Shown piece after piece: positions 33,219-43,209 of a stretch of DNA of 64,000 bases. Each line of letters begins with the position of its first letter. Within the stretch, counting starts at the first letter, position 1. The stretch is taken from assembly GCA_018267955.1 (NCBI GenBank), contig JAFDXL010000007.1, positions 1 through 64,000 on the forward strand, in the 5' to 3' direction. Made by a program: the position numbers and the translations under genes. The stretch comes from Bacteroidota bacterium. GTDB taxonomy: Bacteria; Bacteroidota; Bacteroidia; Chitinophagales; Chitinophagaceae. The notes under the pieces are model-generated. The model had not been told where the DNA came from and did no database searches. It was given only the letters and a program-made list of their open reading frames with translations.

Positions 33219-34607
33219 TTACAGTTCTACATGCACACGTACGGAAAAAATGCTCACAGGTCCCCTGTCTGCATTATAGCCAGGGTTCATGCAATATTGA
33301 TAATCGCCACTCAGCCAGATGCCTGATTTTATAGGTTTGAAATTGTAGTAAATTTCTCCAACTGCTTCCGGCGCATAATTCAGTTTACCGTCGCCCAGCA
33401 TAAAACCGCTGCCACCGCTGGCCAGGTAATTGCGGTGATCTTTGGAAATACCATTTACTACTATTGCTACGCCACAATTATCATTCGGGCGTTTCCATTT
33501 AGCGCCATTTGCCGATAATCCCAGCGATGCTGTCTGATCAATTTCTGTAAAACACCAGGTTTCATTTTTGCCATCGTTCCAACCGATGCGCGCAAACAAG
33601 CCAAATGTATTGCTCAGTTCCTGGTCCATGTTCAACCCAAAGCCCAGTTTGGTGCGGCCCGGCGCTTGTGTAGCGTCGATATCAGGTTTAGGCAGGTATG
33701 TAGCTATAGCATAGCTACCCAGTGTGGTGCGATTATAATAACCTAGCAAACGGATGTTACCATTCCTTTTATGAATTTTAATGCTGCGGCTGATCTCCGC
33801 ATTTAAAGAAATAGCTTCCGAAAAGTCAGTATTGAGATCTGGCCCGTTAGCAACTTTTGGCAAGGCCGCAGCACCTGCTTTATAGTTCATTTTGCCCAAT
33901 TGCAATTCTGTAACAAAAGAAAGTGTATAGCCGCGTGTGTTAGCCGCATAATCCCAGGCGCCGTTATTCATAAGCGACCAGTTCATGAATTGCATACGTG
34001 GCGTATTGCTATACTCATTGTTGTCAAAAAGATCGCCAAGGCATAGCTTGCCTGCATAAAAACGCAGGTATTCCTTTGGGTCGTACCCTGCAAGCTGATC
34101 TTGCCCGCTTTCTACGGCTTCTGAGTTTACCACACCTATTTTTCTTGCATGCTTATTACGCAGGCTGAAGGTCTGTTTATAATAGGCTCGTGCCAGGTAA
34201 AGGGTTGGAGAAGGGTTACCTACACGAAATGTTTCCCCGTTTGAGGATCCTGCCATGCCTAATGCGCCGGTAAGGCCACTGCCGCCTGCCAATTCCGGGT
34301 TTACATATAGTTCTGCACCCTTCCAGAGGCGCACGCCAGCAAACAGGGTAGCGGTCAATGAATTTTGATGTTCTTCATCCGTACTAAGGCTATTAGTGCC
34401 CGAATATTTCGCGTTAAAAGACGGTTTGTATTGGTAGATATAAGTGGTTTGGAAATGCAAGCCGAAACGTTCAATGCCGCTTTGGTCGGCATTATCGTTT
34501 TGCTCCATCACACGATCTTCTTTTCTCTGAAAATCGTATTGCTGCGCATGTCCCACGGTTGCCTGGATTAATAATGCTGGTGCAAGAATGAGTATGTTTT
34601 TGTTCAT
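33219..34607 (-). CDS. OprB family carbohydrate porin
   Basis: A 462-residue outer-membrane barrel with a signal peptide (ending GHAQQ). The pattern FGLHFQTTYIYQYKPSFNAKYSGTNSL, AGVRLWKGAELYVNPELAGGSGL and ARAYYKQTFSL is that of the OprB/AlgE-like carbohydrate porins, which pass sugars selectively. The C-terminus ends in FSVRVHVEL, a typical last strand. It stands alone between two terminators (33163-33203 and 34665-34710) and near the recQ gene. The substrate is not known. Confidence 0.85.
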   Translation of the reverse strand: MNKNILILAPALLIQATVGHAQQYDFQRKEDRVMEQNDNADQSGIERFGLHFQTTYIYQYKPSFNAKYSGTNSLSTDEEHQNSLTATLFAGVRLWKGAELYVNPELAGGSGLTGALGMAGSSNGETFRVGNPSPTLYLARAYYKQTFSLRNKHARKIGVVNSEAVESGQDQLAGYDPKEYLRFYAGKLCLGDLFDNNEYSNTPRMQFMNWSLMNNGAWDYAANTRGYTLSFVTELQLGKMNYKAGAAALPKVANGPDLNTDFSEAISLNAEISRSIKIHKRNGNIRLLGYYNRTTLGSYAIATYLPKPDIDATQAPGRTKLGFGLNMDQELSNTFGLFARIGWNDGKNETWCFTEIDQTASLGLSANGAKWKRPNDNCGVAIVVNGISKDHRNYLASGGSGFMLGDGKLNYAPEAVGEIYYNFKPIKSGIWLSGDYQYCMNPGYNADRGPVSIFSVRVHVEL

Positions 34608-34664
34608 TAGCTATAAAATAATGCAGTAAAGGTAAATTTTTTAGATTAACCTAAAAATAAATTT

Positions 34665-34710
34665 AGTTAACCCATAAAAAATAAACCGTAGCGGTTGCTG
34701 CGGTTTATTT
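34665..34710 (-). terminator. Terminator of recQ
   Basis: A 10-bp perfect stem AAATAAACCG/CGGTTTATTT (34679-34688 with 34701-34710) with a 12-nt loop. On the minus strand it is followed by TTTTATGGG. It separates recQ from the porin gene. Confidence 0.8.
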
Positions 34711-34730
34711 ATAGTAGTTTTTAACAGTTA

Positions 34731-36950
34731 TTAGTTAGCATATTCACTCATGAATTTAATGCGCATCATCTGCAACTGTTCTATCGTCACATCGCGGTCT
34801 TTAAATTCTTCATACGCACTGTCTAATGTATCATCGTGGCTGGATCGGAAGAAGTCAAAAATATCTTCCTGTTCATATTCATCCAGTTCCTGCTCCAGGC
34901 AATAGTCAAGGTTCAGCCTGGTACCACTTGCCACGATGGTTTCCATTTCTATCAGCAGATCTTGCAGCGTCAGGTCCTTATTACGTGCTATGGTCTCCAG
35001 CGGTATTTTTTTATCAATATTCTGGATGATAAAGACTTTCATGCCGCTTTTATTTACCACGCTTTTCATCACAAAATCATCCGGCTTGGTAATGTCATTC
35101 TCCTCTACGTATTTGGCTATCAGGTCTATGAACTTCCTGCCGTAACGCACCGCTTTACCCTTACTTACGCCTTGTATCTTTTCCAGCTCTTCCATCGTTG
35201 TAGGATAGTTGATGGACATATCTTCCAGCGAATTTTCCAGGAATATTACAAAAGGCGGCAGGCCTTTTTCTTTCGCTACCTGTTTGCGCAGGCTTTTCAG
35301 CATTTCAAACAGCTGCATATCTACTGCTGCCGGGCCGCCACCGCCCGATACTTCTTCATCATCACCATCCGCATCTTCATAATTATGGTTCAATACTACC
35401 ATAATAGAGAATGGCTTTTTCAGGAACTTATGTCCTTTTTCGGTGATCTTCAACAGTCCATACTCTTCAATGTCTTTACGCACCAGGCCTTCCAGCATCA
35501 TCTGGCGTATCAGCGAGAACCAGAAGTTATCTTCCATGTTCATGATACGGCCCGAACCGAAAGACTTCAGCTTATCATGACGGAATGTTTTGATCTGCGG
35601 GTTGCTCTTACCTTGTATGATGTTTACAACGTAGTCTATATTAAAGCGTTCATCCAGTTCATTGATAGTGTCCAGTACTATCTTCGAACTGTCGCGCACT
35701 TCCAGTTTTTCTTTAGGGTTCAGGCAGTTGTCGCAGTTACCGCAGTTGTCTTGTTTCAGCTCTTCTCCAAAATAGTAGAGCAGCAGTTTTCTGCGGCATA
35801 CGCCACTCTCTGCATACGCAACTGTTTCAGATATCAGCTGTGCGCCCATTTCGCGTTCGCTCAATGGCTTATCGCGCATCAGGTGCTCCAGCTTTTGCAC
35901 ATCTTTATGAGAGTAGTAGAGAATGCATTTGCCTTCCAGCCCATCGCGTCCTGCACGTCCTGTTTCCTGGTAATAATTTTCCAGAGATTTAGGTATGTTA
36001 TAATGTATTACAAAACGCACATCCGGTTTGTCAATGCCCATACCAAAGGCTATCGTTGCCACGATCACATCTACATCTTCCATCAAAAACTGATCCTGCC
36101 TCTGCGCACGCACACCTGCATCCAGGCCTGCATGGTAAGCAACTGCAGATATGCCGTTTGCCTGCAATGTGCTGGCCAGCTCTTCCGTGGTTTTGCGGTT
36201 CAGTGTATAGATGATACCACTCTTACCCTTCATGCTGTGTATGAACTTCACGATGCTTTTCAGTACACTTTCCTTCTTGCCTTTGGGCATTATTTCATAA
36301 TACAGGTTAGGCCTGTTGAAGGAATCTATGAATATCTCCGGTTTGCGAAGCGATAAGTTCTTCACTATATCATCCTGCACTTTAGGGGTAGCTGTCGCTG
36401 TCAATGCAATGATAGGGAGGTTGGGGTTGATCTCATCTATCATATCGCGCAGCTTGCGATATTCAGGACGAAAATCGTGTCCCCATTCAGATATACAGTG
36501 TGCCTCGTCTACAGCAATAAAAGATATATTGATGTCTGAGAAGAAAGCAATATTTTCCTGTTTGGTAAGTGTTTCCGGTGCCACGTACAGCATCTTGGTA
36601 TGCCCGTCCACAAGGTCGGCTTTTACCTTTTTTTGCTGTGCTTTTGTCAGGGTCGAGTTCAGGAAGTGTGCGATATGGTCCTTCGAGCTATAGCCACGTA
36701 TCAGGTCCACCTGGTTTTTCATCAGGGCTATCAGCGGAGATACGATGATAGCTACGCCTTCACTCAGTAATGCGGGTAATTGATAGCAAAGTGATTTACC
36801 ACCGCCTGTAGGCATGATTACGAACGTATCCTTGCCCGATAATATGCTTGAAATTATTTTTTCCTGTTGTCCTTTGAAATTTTCAAATCCAAAATGCTCC
36901 TGTAGCGCACTCTTTAAGTTCACTTTCGTCTTAGATGTAACGGCAGCCAT
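34731..36950 (-). CDS. recQ: RecQ family ATP-dependent DNA helicase
   Basis: A 739-residue 3'-5' DNA helicase. Motif I is GGGKSLCYQLPA, motif II is DEAHCISEWGHDFRPEYR, and motif VI is ETGRAGRDG. The zinc-binding domain contains CRRKLLLYYFGE and CGNCDNC. A winged-helix region follows, then an HRDC domain (about 560-635, with PPFVIFLENSLEDM and LEKIQGVSKGKA), and a C-terminal extension of ~100 acidic residues. RecQ unwinds recombination intermediates and stalled forks. It has a long shadow ORF on the opposite strand. About 165 bp precede it without another gene. Confidence 0.96.
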   Translation of the reverse strand: MAAVTSKTKVNLKSALQEHFGFENFKGQQEKIISSILSGKDTFVIMPTGGGKSLCYQLPALLSEGVAIIVSPLIALMKNQVDLIRGYSSKDHIAHFLNSTLTKAQQKKVKADLVDGHTKMLYVAPETLTKQENIAFFSDINISFIAVDEAHCISEWGHDFRPEYRKLRDMIDEINPNLPIIALTATATPKVQDDIVKNLSLRKPEIFIDSFNRPNLYYEIMPKGKKESVLKSIVKFIHSMKGKSGIIYTLNRKTTEELASTLQANGISAVAYHAGLDAGVRAQRQDQFLMEDVDVIVATIAFGMGIDKPDVRFVIHYNIPKSLENYYQETGRAGRDGLEGKCILYYSHKDVQKLEHLMRDKPLSEREMGAQLISETVAYAESGVCRRKLLLYYFGEELKQDNCGNCDNCLNPKEKLEVRDSSKIVLDTINELDERFNIDYVVNIIQGKSNPQIKTFRHDKLKSFGSGRIMNMEDNFWFSLIRQMMLEGLVRKDIEEYGLLKITEKGHKFLKKPFSIMVVLNHNYEDADGDDEEVSGGGGPAAVDMQLFEMLKSLRKQVAKEKGLPPFVIFLENSLEDMSINYPTTMEELEKIQGVSKGKAVRYGRKFIDLIAKYVEENDITKPDDFVMKSVVNKSGMKVFIIQNIDKKIPLETIARNKDLTLQDLLIEMETIVASGTRLNLDYCLEQELDEYEQEDIFDFFRSSHDDTLDSAYEEFKDRDVTIEQLQMMRIKFMSEYAN

Positions 36951-37115
36951 AAATCACTATTTTGTCCTGGTAAAGGTCAAATCATCCGCATGTATTGAAA
37001 ATTATTTTAATGCAACGACCTCAACGGTGCGCGAATTTAACGATAATCAAGTTAATAATAATTAAATTATTATACAAGACAATTTTTTAATTCGATAGCT
37101 GCAACAACGTGATTT

Positions 37116-37610
37116 TCACAGTTGTAAGTCTTTCAGTTTTGTAACAGGCAATGGATCAGTGCATTCTGCTAAAAGTGCACTGATGTCTTTTTTTATTTTG
37201 GGGTGTATTAACTTAGGGTTAATATCGCTTAACGGCTGCAAAACAAATCGCCGCTCCTGCAGATAAGGGTGGGGAATCACAAGATTTGGGCTATTAACGA
37301 TAGCGTCACCATAGAAAAGGATGTCAATATCTATTGTTCTCTGGCCCCATTTTTCTGTTCGGTGCCGTCCAAGTTCCTGCTCCGTTTCCAGTATGGCATT
37401 TAATAATTGCTCAGCCGGTAAGCCGGTATTGATCTCTGCCGCTATATTGTAAAAGTCGGGTTGGTCAGTTTTACCCCATGCTGCTGTTTGGTAAATGGGT
37501 GAAACTTTTTCTACTATGCCAGCTTTCTGCGCCAGTATCGTTAAAGCCCTGTTTAAATATTCCGTTCTGTCTCCCTTGTTACTGCCAAGAGAAAGGTATG
37601 CTGTTGTCAT
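37116..37610 (-). CDS. folK: 2-amino-4-hydroxy-6-hydroxymethyldihydropteridine pyrophosphokinase
   Basis: A 164-residue HPPK enzyme for folate synthesis, transferring pyrophosphate from ATP to 6-hydroxymethyl-dihydropterin. Clear motifs are SLGSNKGDR at the start and RTIDIDILFYGD, holding the magnesium-binding Asp pair, then VIPHPYLQERRFVLQPL. It starts 2 bp after the methyltransferase stop, so it is the last gene of a three-gene operon. Other folate genes are not in the window. Confidence 0.96.
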   Translation of the reverse strand: MTTAYLSLGSNKGDRTEYLNRALTILAQKAGIVEKVSPIYQTAAWGKTDQPDFYNIAAEINTGLPAEQLLNAILETEQELGRHRTEKWGQRTIDIDILFYGDAIVNSPNLVIPHPYLQERRFVLQPLSDINPKLIHPKIKKDISALLAECTDPLPVTKLKDLQL

Positions 37611-37612
37611 GC

Positions 37613-38398
37613 TTATTTCGTCGCTATATAAAACAGGTAATCGCCAAGGTCGTTCTGATATTTGCGCATAATATCGTTTATACTTCCGGTATCTATATCA
37701 TGCTCCAGCATTGCAAGCCCGGCCGATACTTCTTCCGGCGTGGAAAATGCAGTAAAAGAGGAAATACCTTGTCTTAAAGATGCATCCAGGTATGCCGTCG
37801 GGTTGTATTTATTGGAATAAAGGAAATGATCCTCCAGTCCCTCATGTACGAAGTATTTTTCAGTATTAACCAAACTAAATCCCGCGGTTGTACACATGCT
37901 TACCATTTCCTGCTGCGTGGGTATAATTTCTCCGGAACGTTTGATCATTTTAGGGAAGTAATGCGCCAGCCAGTAGCCATCCATTTGTTCTGCGGTAAAG
38001 CTAAGGAATACGGCTCTTGATCCGGGTTTCAGTACACGGTATAGTTCATTAAGCCCTCGCTGTTGATCATTCCAGTGGTGCATGGTAAACATAGCCGTTG
38101 CGCCATTAAAGCTATTATCTTCAAAAGGGAGCTTTTCAGCAGTAGCCTTCACTATAACGGCGTTAGGGCATTTTTCTTTAGCCGTGTTTAGCATTATGTC
38201 TGATGGGTCTGCACCATAAAACCTGTAGCCTGCTTTAGTGAATGCCTGCATGTAATTTCCTGTGCCACAACCCAGGTCCAGGTATATGCCGTTTGGGTCT
38301 GGTTCCAGGTTAGCCAGCATGCGGCCGGTAATATAAGGATCGGCGCTGCGGGTGGTATTGTATCCCAGGCCTATTGTATTATAGATCGGTTCTGTCAT
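37613..38398 (-). CDS. Class I SAM-dependent methyltransferase
   Basis: A 261-residue methyltransferase. Motif I is YLDLGCGTGNYMQAFTKAG (about 34-52), followed by YGADPSD and KATAEKLPFEDNSFNGATAMFTMHHW, a typical UbiE/COQ5-like order. The substrate is unknown; nearby folK and a small periplasmic protein do not suggest one. It starts 8 bp after its upstream neighbour and ends 2 bp before folK. Confidence 0.88.
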   Translation of the reverse strand: MTEPIYNTIGLGYNTTRSADPYITGRMLANLEPDPNGIYLDLGCGTGNYMQAFTKAGYRFYGADPSDIMLNTAKEKCPNAVIVKATAEKLPFEDNSFNGATAMFTMHHWNDQQRGLNELYRVLKPGSRAVFLSFTAEQMDGYWLAHYFPKMIKRSGEIIPTQQEMVSMCTTAGFSLVNTEKYFVHEGLEDHFLYSNKYNPTAYLDASLRQGISSFTAFSTPEEVSAGLAMLEHDIDTGSINDIMRKYQNDLGDYLFYIATK

Positions 38399-38406
38399 AA
38401 AAACTA

Positions 38407-38988
38407 TTAATGCGATTGTCCTTTCGCTCTCACCAACCTGCCCGATATATTATAAGCGCCAATATCCTGCAGGTTTTTGATTAGGTCTTTATATAAAGAA
38501 CAAAGTGGATTTTGCTCTACATCGGCAAGGTAGCTCACGGTTGGGGCTATTTCCTTCTTCTTTAGTAGATATATTTCGTTCACGAAAGATTCCGGGTGGC
38601 TTGCGCCTATTTCCAATATTGCTTGCTGCAGGTCTTCAGATGGACCGGTGGCCCATTTCATTTGTTTGCTAATGCCCAGTCCTATCCTTAGTACGCTGTC
38701 CGGAAAATTGGATGCGATCTCTTTAAAGGCTTCTATATACTGATGGCTGACCTTATGTAGTTGTTTGCCATCGTCGGGGTCAAATATGGCTATGAAATCG
38801 TCTTTGGTTTTTGGAAACCGTTGCAGGTATAGCAGTTGCGAATTGGTAGCCAGTTTGTTTTTCATCAATACTTCATATGCCAGGCTCAGCCTTTCCGCAT
38901 CGGTACGCAGGGGCTCCGGTGTGATATGCTGGGCATATATACCTATAGAACTGATGAATAGAAAGAAAAACAGGTATATTTTCTTCAT
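38407..38988 (-). CDS. Exported protein, unknown function
   Basis: A 193-residue protein with a signal peptide (KKIYLFFFLFISSIGIYAQ). The rest is mainly helical, with repeated KxLxxxFP and Asp-rich stretches. I recognise no domain. It starts the folK operon. An imperfect -7-like TAACTTTA lies just before the start. Confidence 0.55.
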   Translation of the reverse strand: MKKIYLFFFLFISSIGIYAQHITPEPLRTDAERLSLAYEVLMKNKLATNSQLLYLQRFPKTKDDFIAIFDPDDGKQLHKVSHQYIEAFKEIASNFPDSVLRIGLGISKQMKWATGPSEDLQQAILEIGASHPESFVNEIYLLKKKEIAPTVSYLADVEQNPLCSLYKDLIKNLQDIGAYNISGRLVRAKGQSH

Positions 38989-39128
38989 GCAATAAAGTTA
39001 TAACGTTCTTTGGGTTTTTACCCCCGCAATTCACCCGCTGCCGGTGTATATCCGCCACGCGCTATGGATATATCATCTTATATTTGTCATGTTATTGATA
39101 TAACGCTGAAAAACAAAACTTTAAACTA

Positions 39129-40919
39129 ATGAAACAGTTTTTTAAGATGTTCTTCGCCTCTATGCTGGCGATGATCGTCACCGGGGTGATCGTTGTGGCT
39201 GTGTTTATCGGCCTGATAGTGGCGGCGATATCCAAATCCATGAAAACCGAAAAGCAGGTTACCATTGCACAGAACACTGTTTTGGTAGTAGATCTGGATA
39301 AGAAGTTCCATGAAGTAGGAGAGAAAAATTCTTTTGCAGCTTTCGCTAACGGCGATGCCTATAATGCCGGTTTATATGATGCATTGAAAGCCATAGATGA
39401 TGCGGCTGACGATAATAATATTAAGGGCATACTAATAAAGCTGAATGGCAATGCCAATGGCTGGGCTACATCACAGCAATTAAGGAAGTCGCTTATTGAT
39501 TTCAGGAAAAGTCGCAAGTTCGTTTATGCCTACGGAGAGGATATCAGCCAGGGCGCATACTATGTAGCTACAGCGGCAGATAGCATTTACCTCAACCCGG
39601 TAGGTGGTATGGAATTAAAGGGTTTTGCAACCGTAATACCTTTCTTTAAAGGTACGTTAGATAAGCTGGAGGTTCAGCCGGAGATATTCTATGCAGGCCG
39701 CTTTAAAAGTGCTACAGAACCATTCCGTACCGATAAGATGAGCGATGCTAACCGCGAACAGGTTACCGAGTTTCAAAAAGATTTTTGGAATGAGTTTGTA
39801 AAGGCTGTTACGGAACATACGGCTTTGAGTGCCGACCAGGTACAGCAGTTGACTAACAGTGGCGCTATTCAGTTTCCTCAGGATGCCTTGAATAATAAAC
39901 TGGTGGATGGGCTAATGTATTGGGACCAGGTAGAGTCGCGCATTAAGGCAAAAACCGGAACTGCCGAAGATAAGGGCATAAAATATGTAACACTGGATGA
40001 TTATGCAGAAAACAACAGGGATGCAATTGTCACCGGCGACAATCGTGTAGCGATACTCTTTGCCGAAGGCGAAATTAAAGATGGTGAAAGCAATGACGAT
40101 TACCAGATAGCATCTCAATCTATCATCAAACAGATACGCAAACTGCGCAATAATGATAAGATAAAGGCGGTAGTGCTGCGCGTTAATTCTCCGGGTGGTA
40201 GCGCATTGGCGTCTGAAGTAATACTGCGTGAATTGCAACTGCTAAAAGCTAAAAAGCCATTGGTGGTATCTATGGGCGATCTTGCTGCTTCGGGTGGTTA
40301 TTACATTTCCTGCCAGGCCGATAGTATTTTTGCGCTGCCTAATACCATCACCGGCAGTATAGGTGTATTTGGTATGATGTTCAATTTCGAAAATACACTG
40401 AAAAATAAACTGGGTGTTACTTTTGACGGTGTAAAAACAGCGCCCTATGCCGACTTCCCGAATGCAACACGTGCCATGACACCCGATGAAGCAGCACGTA
40501 TGCAACGTTCTGTTGACAATATTTATTCCATCTTCAAATCTCGTGTTGCAGCTGGCCGGAAAATAGACCCGGTAATGGTGGATAGCATTGCGCAAGGCCG
40601 CGTATGGACTGGCACGGACGCATTACAGATACACCTGGTGGATGCGTTGGGCGATTTGCCAAGAGCGGTAAAGAGTGCTGCCAGTATTGCTAAGCTGAGC
40701 GACTACAAGATCGTCACTTACCCGGCGCCTGTTGATAAATTTGAAACGCTGCTAAAACGTATCAACGGCAATGCAGACGAAGCGGCGGTAAAAGCAATGC
40801 AATCTGCAATGAAGAGCGAGATGGGTGAAGAATACCAATGGTATAAGCGCCTGAAGAACTTAAAAGATATGAGTGGCAAGGCCATGATGTTGCTGCCGTT
40901 TGAATGGGAGACAAAATAA
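39129..40919 (+). CDS. sppA: Signal peptide peptidase SppA (67K type)
   Basis: A 596-residue S49 family protease with one N-terminal transmembrane segment (about 12-34) and two tandem S49 domains. The catalytic Lys is K193 (YAGRFKSATEPF) and the catalytic Ser is S388 (DLAASGGYYIS), each in one half as in the E. coli 67K form. It degrades cleaved signal peptides in the membrane. VNSPGGSALASE and TGSIGVFG are further conserved parts. It ends in a strong terminator. Confidence 0.95.
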   Translation: MKQFFKMFFASMLAMIVTGVIVVAVFIGLIVAAISKSMKTEKQVTIAQNTVLVVDLDKKFHEVGEKNSFAAFANGDAYNAGLYDALKAIDDAADDNNIKGILIKLNGNANGWATSQQLRKSLIDFRKSRKFVYAYGEDISQGAYYVATAADSIYLNPVGGMELKGFATVIPFFKGTLDKLEVQPEIFYAGRFKSATEPFRTDKMSDANREQVTEFQKDFWNEFVKAVTEHTALSADQVQQLTNSGAIQFPQDALNNKLVDGLMYWDQVESRIKAKTGTAEDKGIKYVTLDDYAENNRDAIVTGDNRVAILFAEGEIKDGESNDDYQIASQSIIKQIRKLRNNDKIKAVVLRVNSPGGSALASEVILRELQLLKAKKPLVVSMGDLAASGGYYISCQADSIFALPNTITGSIGVFGMMFNFENTLKNKLGVTFDGVKTAPYADFPNATRAMTPDEAARMQRSVDNIYSIFKSRVAAGRKIDPVMVDSIAQGRVWTGTDALQIHLVDALGDLPRAVKSAASIAKLSDYKIVTYPAPVDKFETLLKRINGNADEAAVKAMQSAMKSEMGEEYQWYKRLKNLKDMSGKAMMLLPFEWETK

Positions 40920-40939
40920 GATAATTCATAAAGCTATTT

Positions 40940-40980
40940 GAAGCCCGCCGAACTTGTTTCGGCGGGCTTCATTTTTTTTT
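40940..40980 (+). terminator. Terminator of sppA
   Basis: A 13-bp perfect stem (40940-40952 with 40958-40970), 5-nt loop, followed by nine T in a row. Confidence 0.95.
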
Positions 40981-41059
40981 GCTATTCAAAAATCCAAAAT
41001 CATCGGGTTACCGTATTTGTATCTGTAAAACGATTTTCAAAACCAAAACTTCAACTTTT

Positions 41060-41617
41060 ATGAAACGTATCTTTTTAATTCCAGTACTGGCAGCCGCTGT
41101 ATTTGCCGCTGCTCCGCAAACAACATTCGCAAAAGAGAAAACGGTAATGGTAGGTGGTGCGCCGATGTACCCTACTAAAAATATTGTGCAGAATGCTGTT
41201 AACTCTAAAGACCACACCACACTCGTAGCTGCTGTAAAGGCCGCTGGCCTGGTGGAAACTTTGGAAGGTCCCGGTCCGTTTACTGTATTTGCGCCAACAA
41301 ATGAAGCATTCAATATGCTGCCAAAAGGTGCGGTAGACAACCTGCTGAAGCCGGAAAATAAATCAAAACTTACTGCGGTGCTCACTTATCATGTTGTTGC
41401 CGGCAGGATGAGCGCTAAAGACCTGATGGATAAGGTAAAAGCAGGCAATGGTATGGCTATGCTTAAAACAGTACAAGGCGAAGACCTGACTGTTATGTGG
41501 AAGGATAAAAGCCTTTGGATCAAGGATGCAAAAGGTGGTGTAGCTAAAATAACAATCAAGGATGTAAACCAGAGTAACGGCGTTATTCATGTAATAGATC
41601 ATGTGCTGATGCCATAA
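41060..41617 (+). CDS. Fasciclin (FAS1) domain protein
   Basis: A 185-residue secreted protein. ATG 41060 gives the signal peptide MKRIFLIPVLAAAVFAAA; a longer frame from 40979 would not. The FAS1 domain (about 45-185) shows KDHTTLVAAVKAAGLVETLEGPGPFTVFAPTNEAFN, LTYHVVAGRM and NGVIHVIDHVLMP, all typical. FAS1 proteins mediate adhesion or matrix binding. It is mono-cistronic, flanked by terminators. Confidence 0.92.
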   Translation: MKRIFLIPVLAAAVFAAAPQTTFAKEKTVMVGGAPMYPTKNIVQNAVNSKDHTTLVAAVKAAGLVETLEGPGPFTVFAPTNEAFNMLPKGAVDNLLKPENKSKLTAVLTYHVVAGRMSAKDLMDKVKAGNGMAMLKTVQGEDLTVMWKDKSLWIKDAKGGVAKITIKDVNQSNGVIHVIDHVLMP

Positions 41618-41662
41618 TCATCAGGTTTTATGAAATCTTTTGTAAGCTTCATAGTATCTTTA

Positions 41663-41688
41663 GGGGGAATTTTTATTCTCCCTTTTTT
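41663..41688 (+). terminator. Terminator of the fasciclin gene
   Basis: An 8-bp stem (41663-41670 with 41675-41682) with one G-T pair and loop TTTT, followed by six T. The sdaA GTG starts 28 nt later. Confidence 0.8.
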
Positions 41689-41716
41689 ATTATAATATAT
41701 TTAGATATTTCATACG

Positions 41717-43141
41717 GTGAAAAAAGAGTGCATATCGGTATTCGATATATTTAAGATAGGAGTAGGTCCCAGTAGTTCTCATACATTAGGCCCATGGCGC
41801 GCTGCATTACGTTTTTTAGAAACAGTCAAACAGAAAGGTATTGATAAAGTAACCTCTGCGCGTGTGTTATTGTATGGCTCGCTTGCCAAAACGGGTAAAG
41901 GACACGGTACCGATGTGGCGGTGATACTTGGCTTATGCGGCGAAGACCCCGTAACCTTTGATGTAAATGAGATCACGCCACGTATTCAGCAGATCACCAA
42001 TCACAAGAAAATGTTGCTGGGCGGCATTGCGGAGATAGATTTTGACCCGGCTGAGGATGTGGTGTTTCTAATGGATGAAAGTCTGCCGTATCATCCTAAT
42101 GCAGTTACATTCCTGTGTTCGTTTGAGGGTGGAGAAGAAATTGCCGAAACCTATTACTCTATTGGCGGTGGTTTTGTAGTGAAGGAAGGTGAAGAAAATG
42201 CAGGCGGTGCTGATGTTGATCTTCCATTCCCGATACAGAAAGCAGATGACCTGCTGCACTGGTGCCGCAAAACAGGTTTGCATATACACGAAGTAGTAAT
42301 GGAGAACGAACACGCCTGGCGCAGCGAACCTGCTACGCGCGCAGGAGTGTTGAAGATATGGGAAGTGATGCGCGATTGCATGTATCGCGGTGCGCATATA
42401 GGCGGCGAACTGCCCGGTGGGCTGCATGTAATGCGTCGCGCAGCAGCGCTTAATAAAAAAATGCTCAACGGTAAAACCTATAATAACTATACGGAGTGGG
42501 TGGATGCTATCCGTTTCGGTGGTGCTGACTTCCGTTATATCCTCGATTGGGTAAGTTGTTTTGCCCTTGCTGTTAACGAAGAAAATGCTTCCTTTAGCAG
42601 GGTAGTAACGGCGCCAACAAACGGAGCTGCGGGTGTAGTTCCTGCTGTATTGCAATACTTTGTTACCTTCTGCGATGGCCTGCATGAAGATAAGATCATA
42701 CAATTCCTGCTTACTGCATCAGAGATCGGTAGCATCTTCAAAAAAGGCGCTACATTATCAGCAGCCATGGGGGGCTGCCAGGCCGAGATCGGTGTATCAT
42801 CGTCAATGGCGGCGGCGGCGCTTACAGAAAGTTTGGGTGGCAATGCACGCCAGTGTATGATGGCTGCCGAGATAGCTATGGAGCACCACCTGGGCCTTAC
42901 CTGCGATCCTGTTGGCGGGCTGGTACAGGTGCCTTGCATCGAGCGCAATACTATGGGCGCTATCAAAGCTATTACAGCATCACAGTTAGCGCTGCAAAGC
43001 AATCCGGACAATGCAAAAGTTTCCCTGGATCACGTAGTAAGCACAATGTGGCATACTGCAAAAGATATGAATCACAAATACAAAGAAACTGCTGAAGGAG
43101 GGCTTGCATTGCATATACCGATCAGTTTGCCGGAGTGTTAG
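41717..43141 (+). CDS. sdaA: L-serine ammonia-lyase, single-chain Fe-S type
   Basis: A 474-residue serine dehydratase that converts L-serine to pyruvate and ammonia, using a [4Fe-4S] cluster. The N-terminal half has the conserved [24 protein letters not shown]; the C-terminal half has [30 protein letters not shown] and QVPCIERNT, the cluster Cys region. The start is GTG (41717); no ATG in the vicinity gives the full SVFDIF motif. No promoter match to TAnnTTTG is seen. Confidence 0.95.
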   Translation: MKKECISVFDIFKIGVGPSSSHTLGPWRAALRFLETVKQKGIDKVTSARVLLYGSLAKTGKGHGTDVAVILGLCGEDPVTFDVNEITPRIQQITNHKKMLLGGIAEIDFDPAEDVVFLMDESLPYHPNAVTFLCSFEGGEEIAETYYSIGGGFVVKEGEENAGGADVDLPFPIQKADDLLHWCRKTGLHIHEVVMENEHAWRSEPATRAGVLKIWEVMRDCMYRGAHIGGELPGGLHVMRRAAALNKKMLNGKTYNNYTEWVDAIRFGGADFRYILDWVSCFALAVNEENASFSRVVTAPTNGAAGVVPAVLQYFVTFCDGLHEDKIIQFLLTASEIGSIFKKGATLSAAMGGCQAEIGVSSSMAAAALTESLGGNARQCMMAAEIAMEHHLGLTCDPVGGLVQVPCIERNTMGAIKAITASQLALQSNPDNAKVSLDHVVSTMWHTAKDMNHKYKETAEGGLALHIPISLPEC

Positions 43142-43209
43142 TGGCAATTTTTCGATTTAATTATTAATTTGGCGCCCTAACAAACACCCGGTAATAAAAT
43201 CTTTACCCT

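Noticed and set aside
34836-36356. A 506-codon ORF on the + strand
   Set aside because: It lies wholly antisense to recQ, has very biased Tyr/His/Phe content and no known domain. It is a shadow of the helicase gene.
42068-43011. Long minus-strand ORFs opposite sdaA
   Set aside because: Antisense to a clear enzyme gene; composition is that of a shadow frame.
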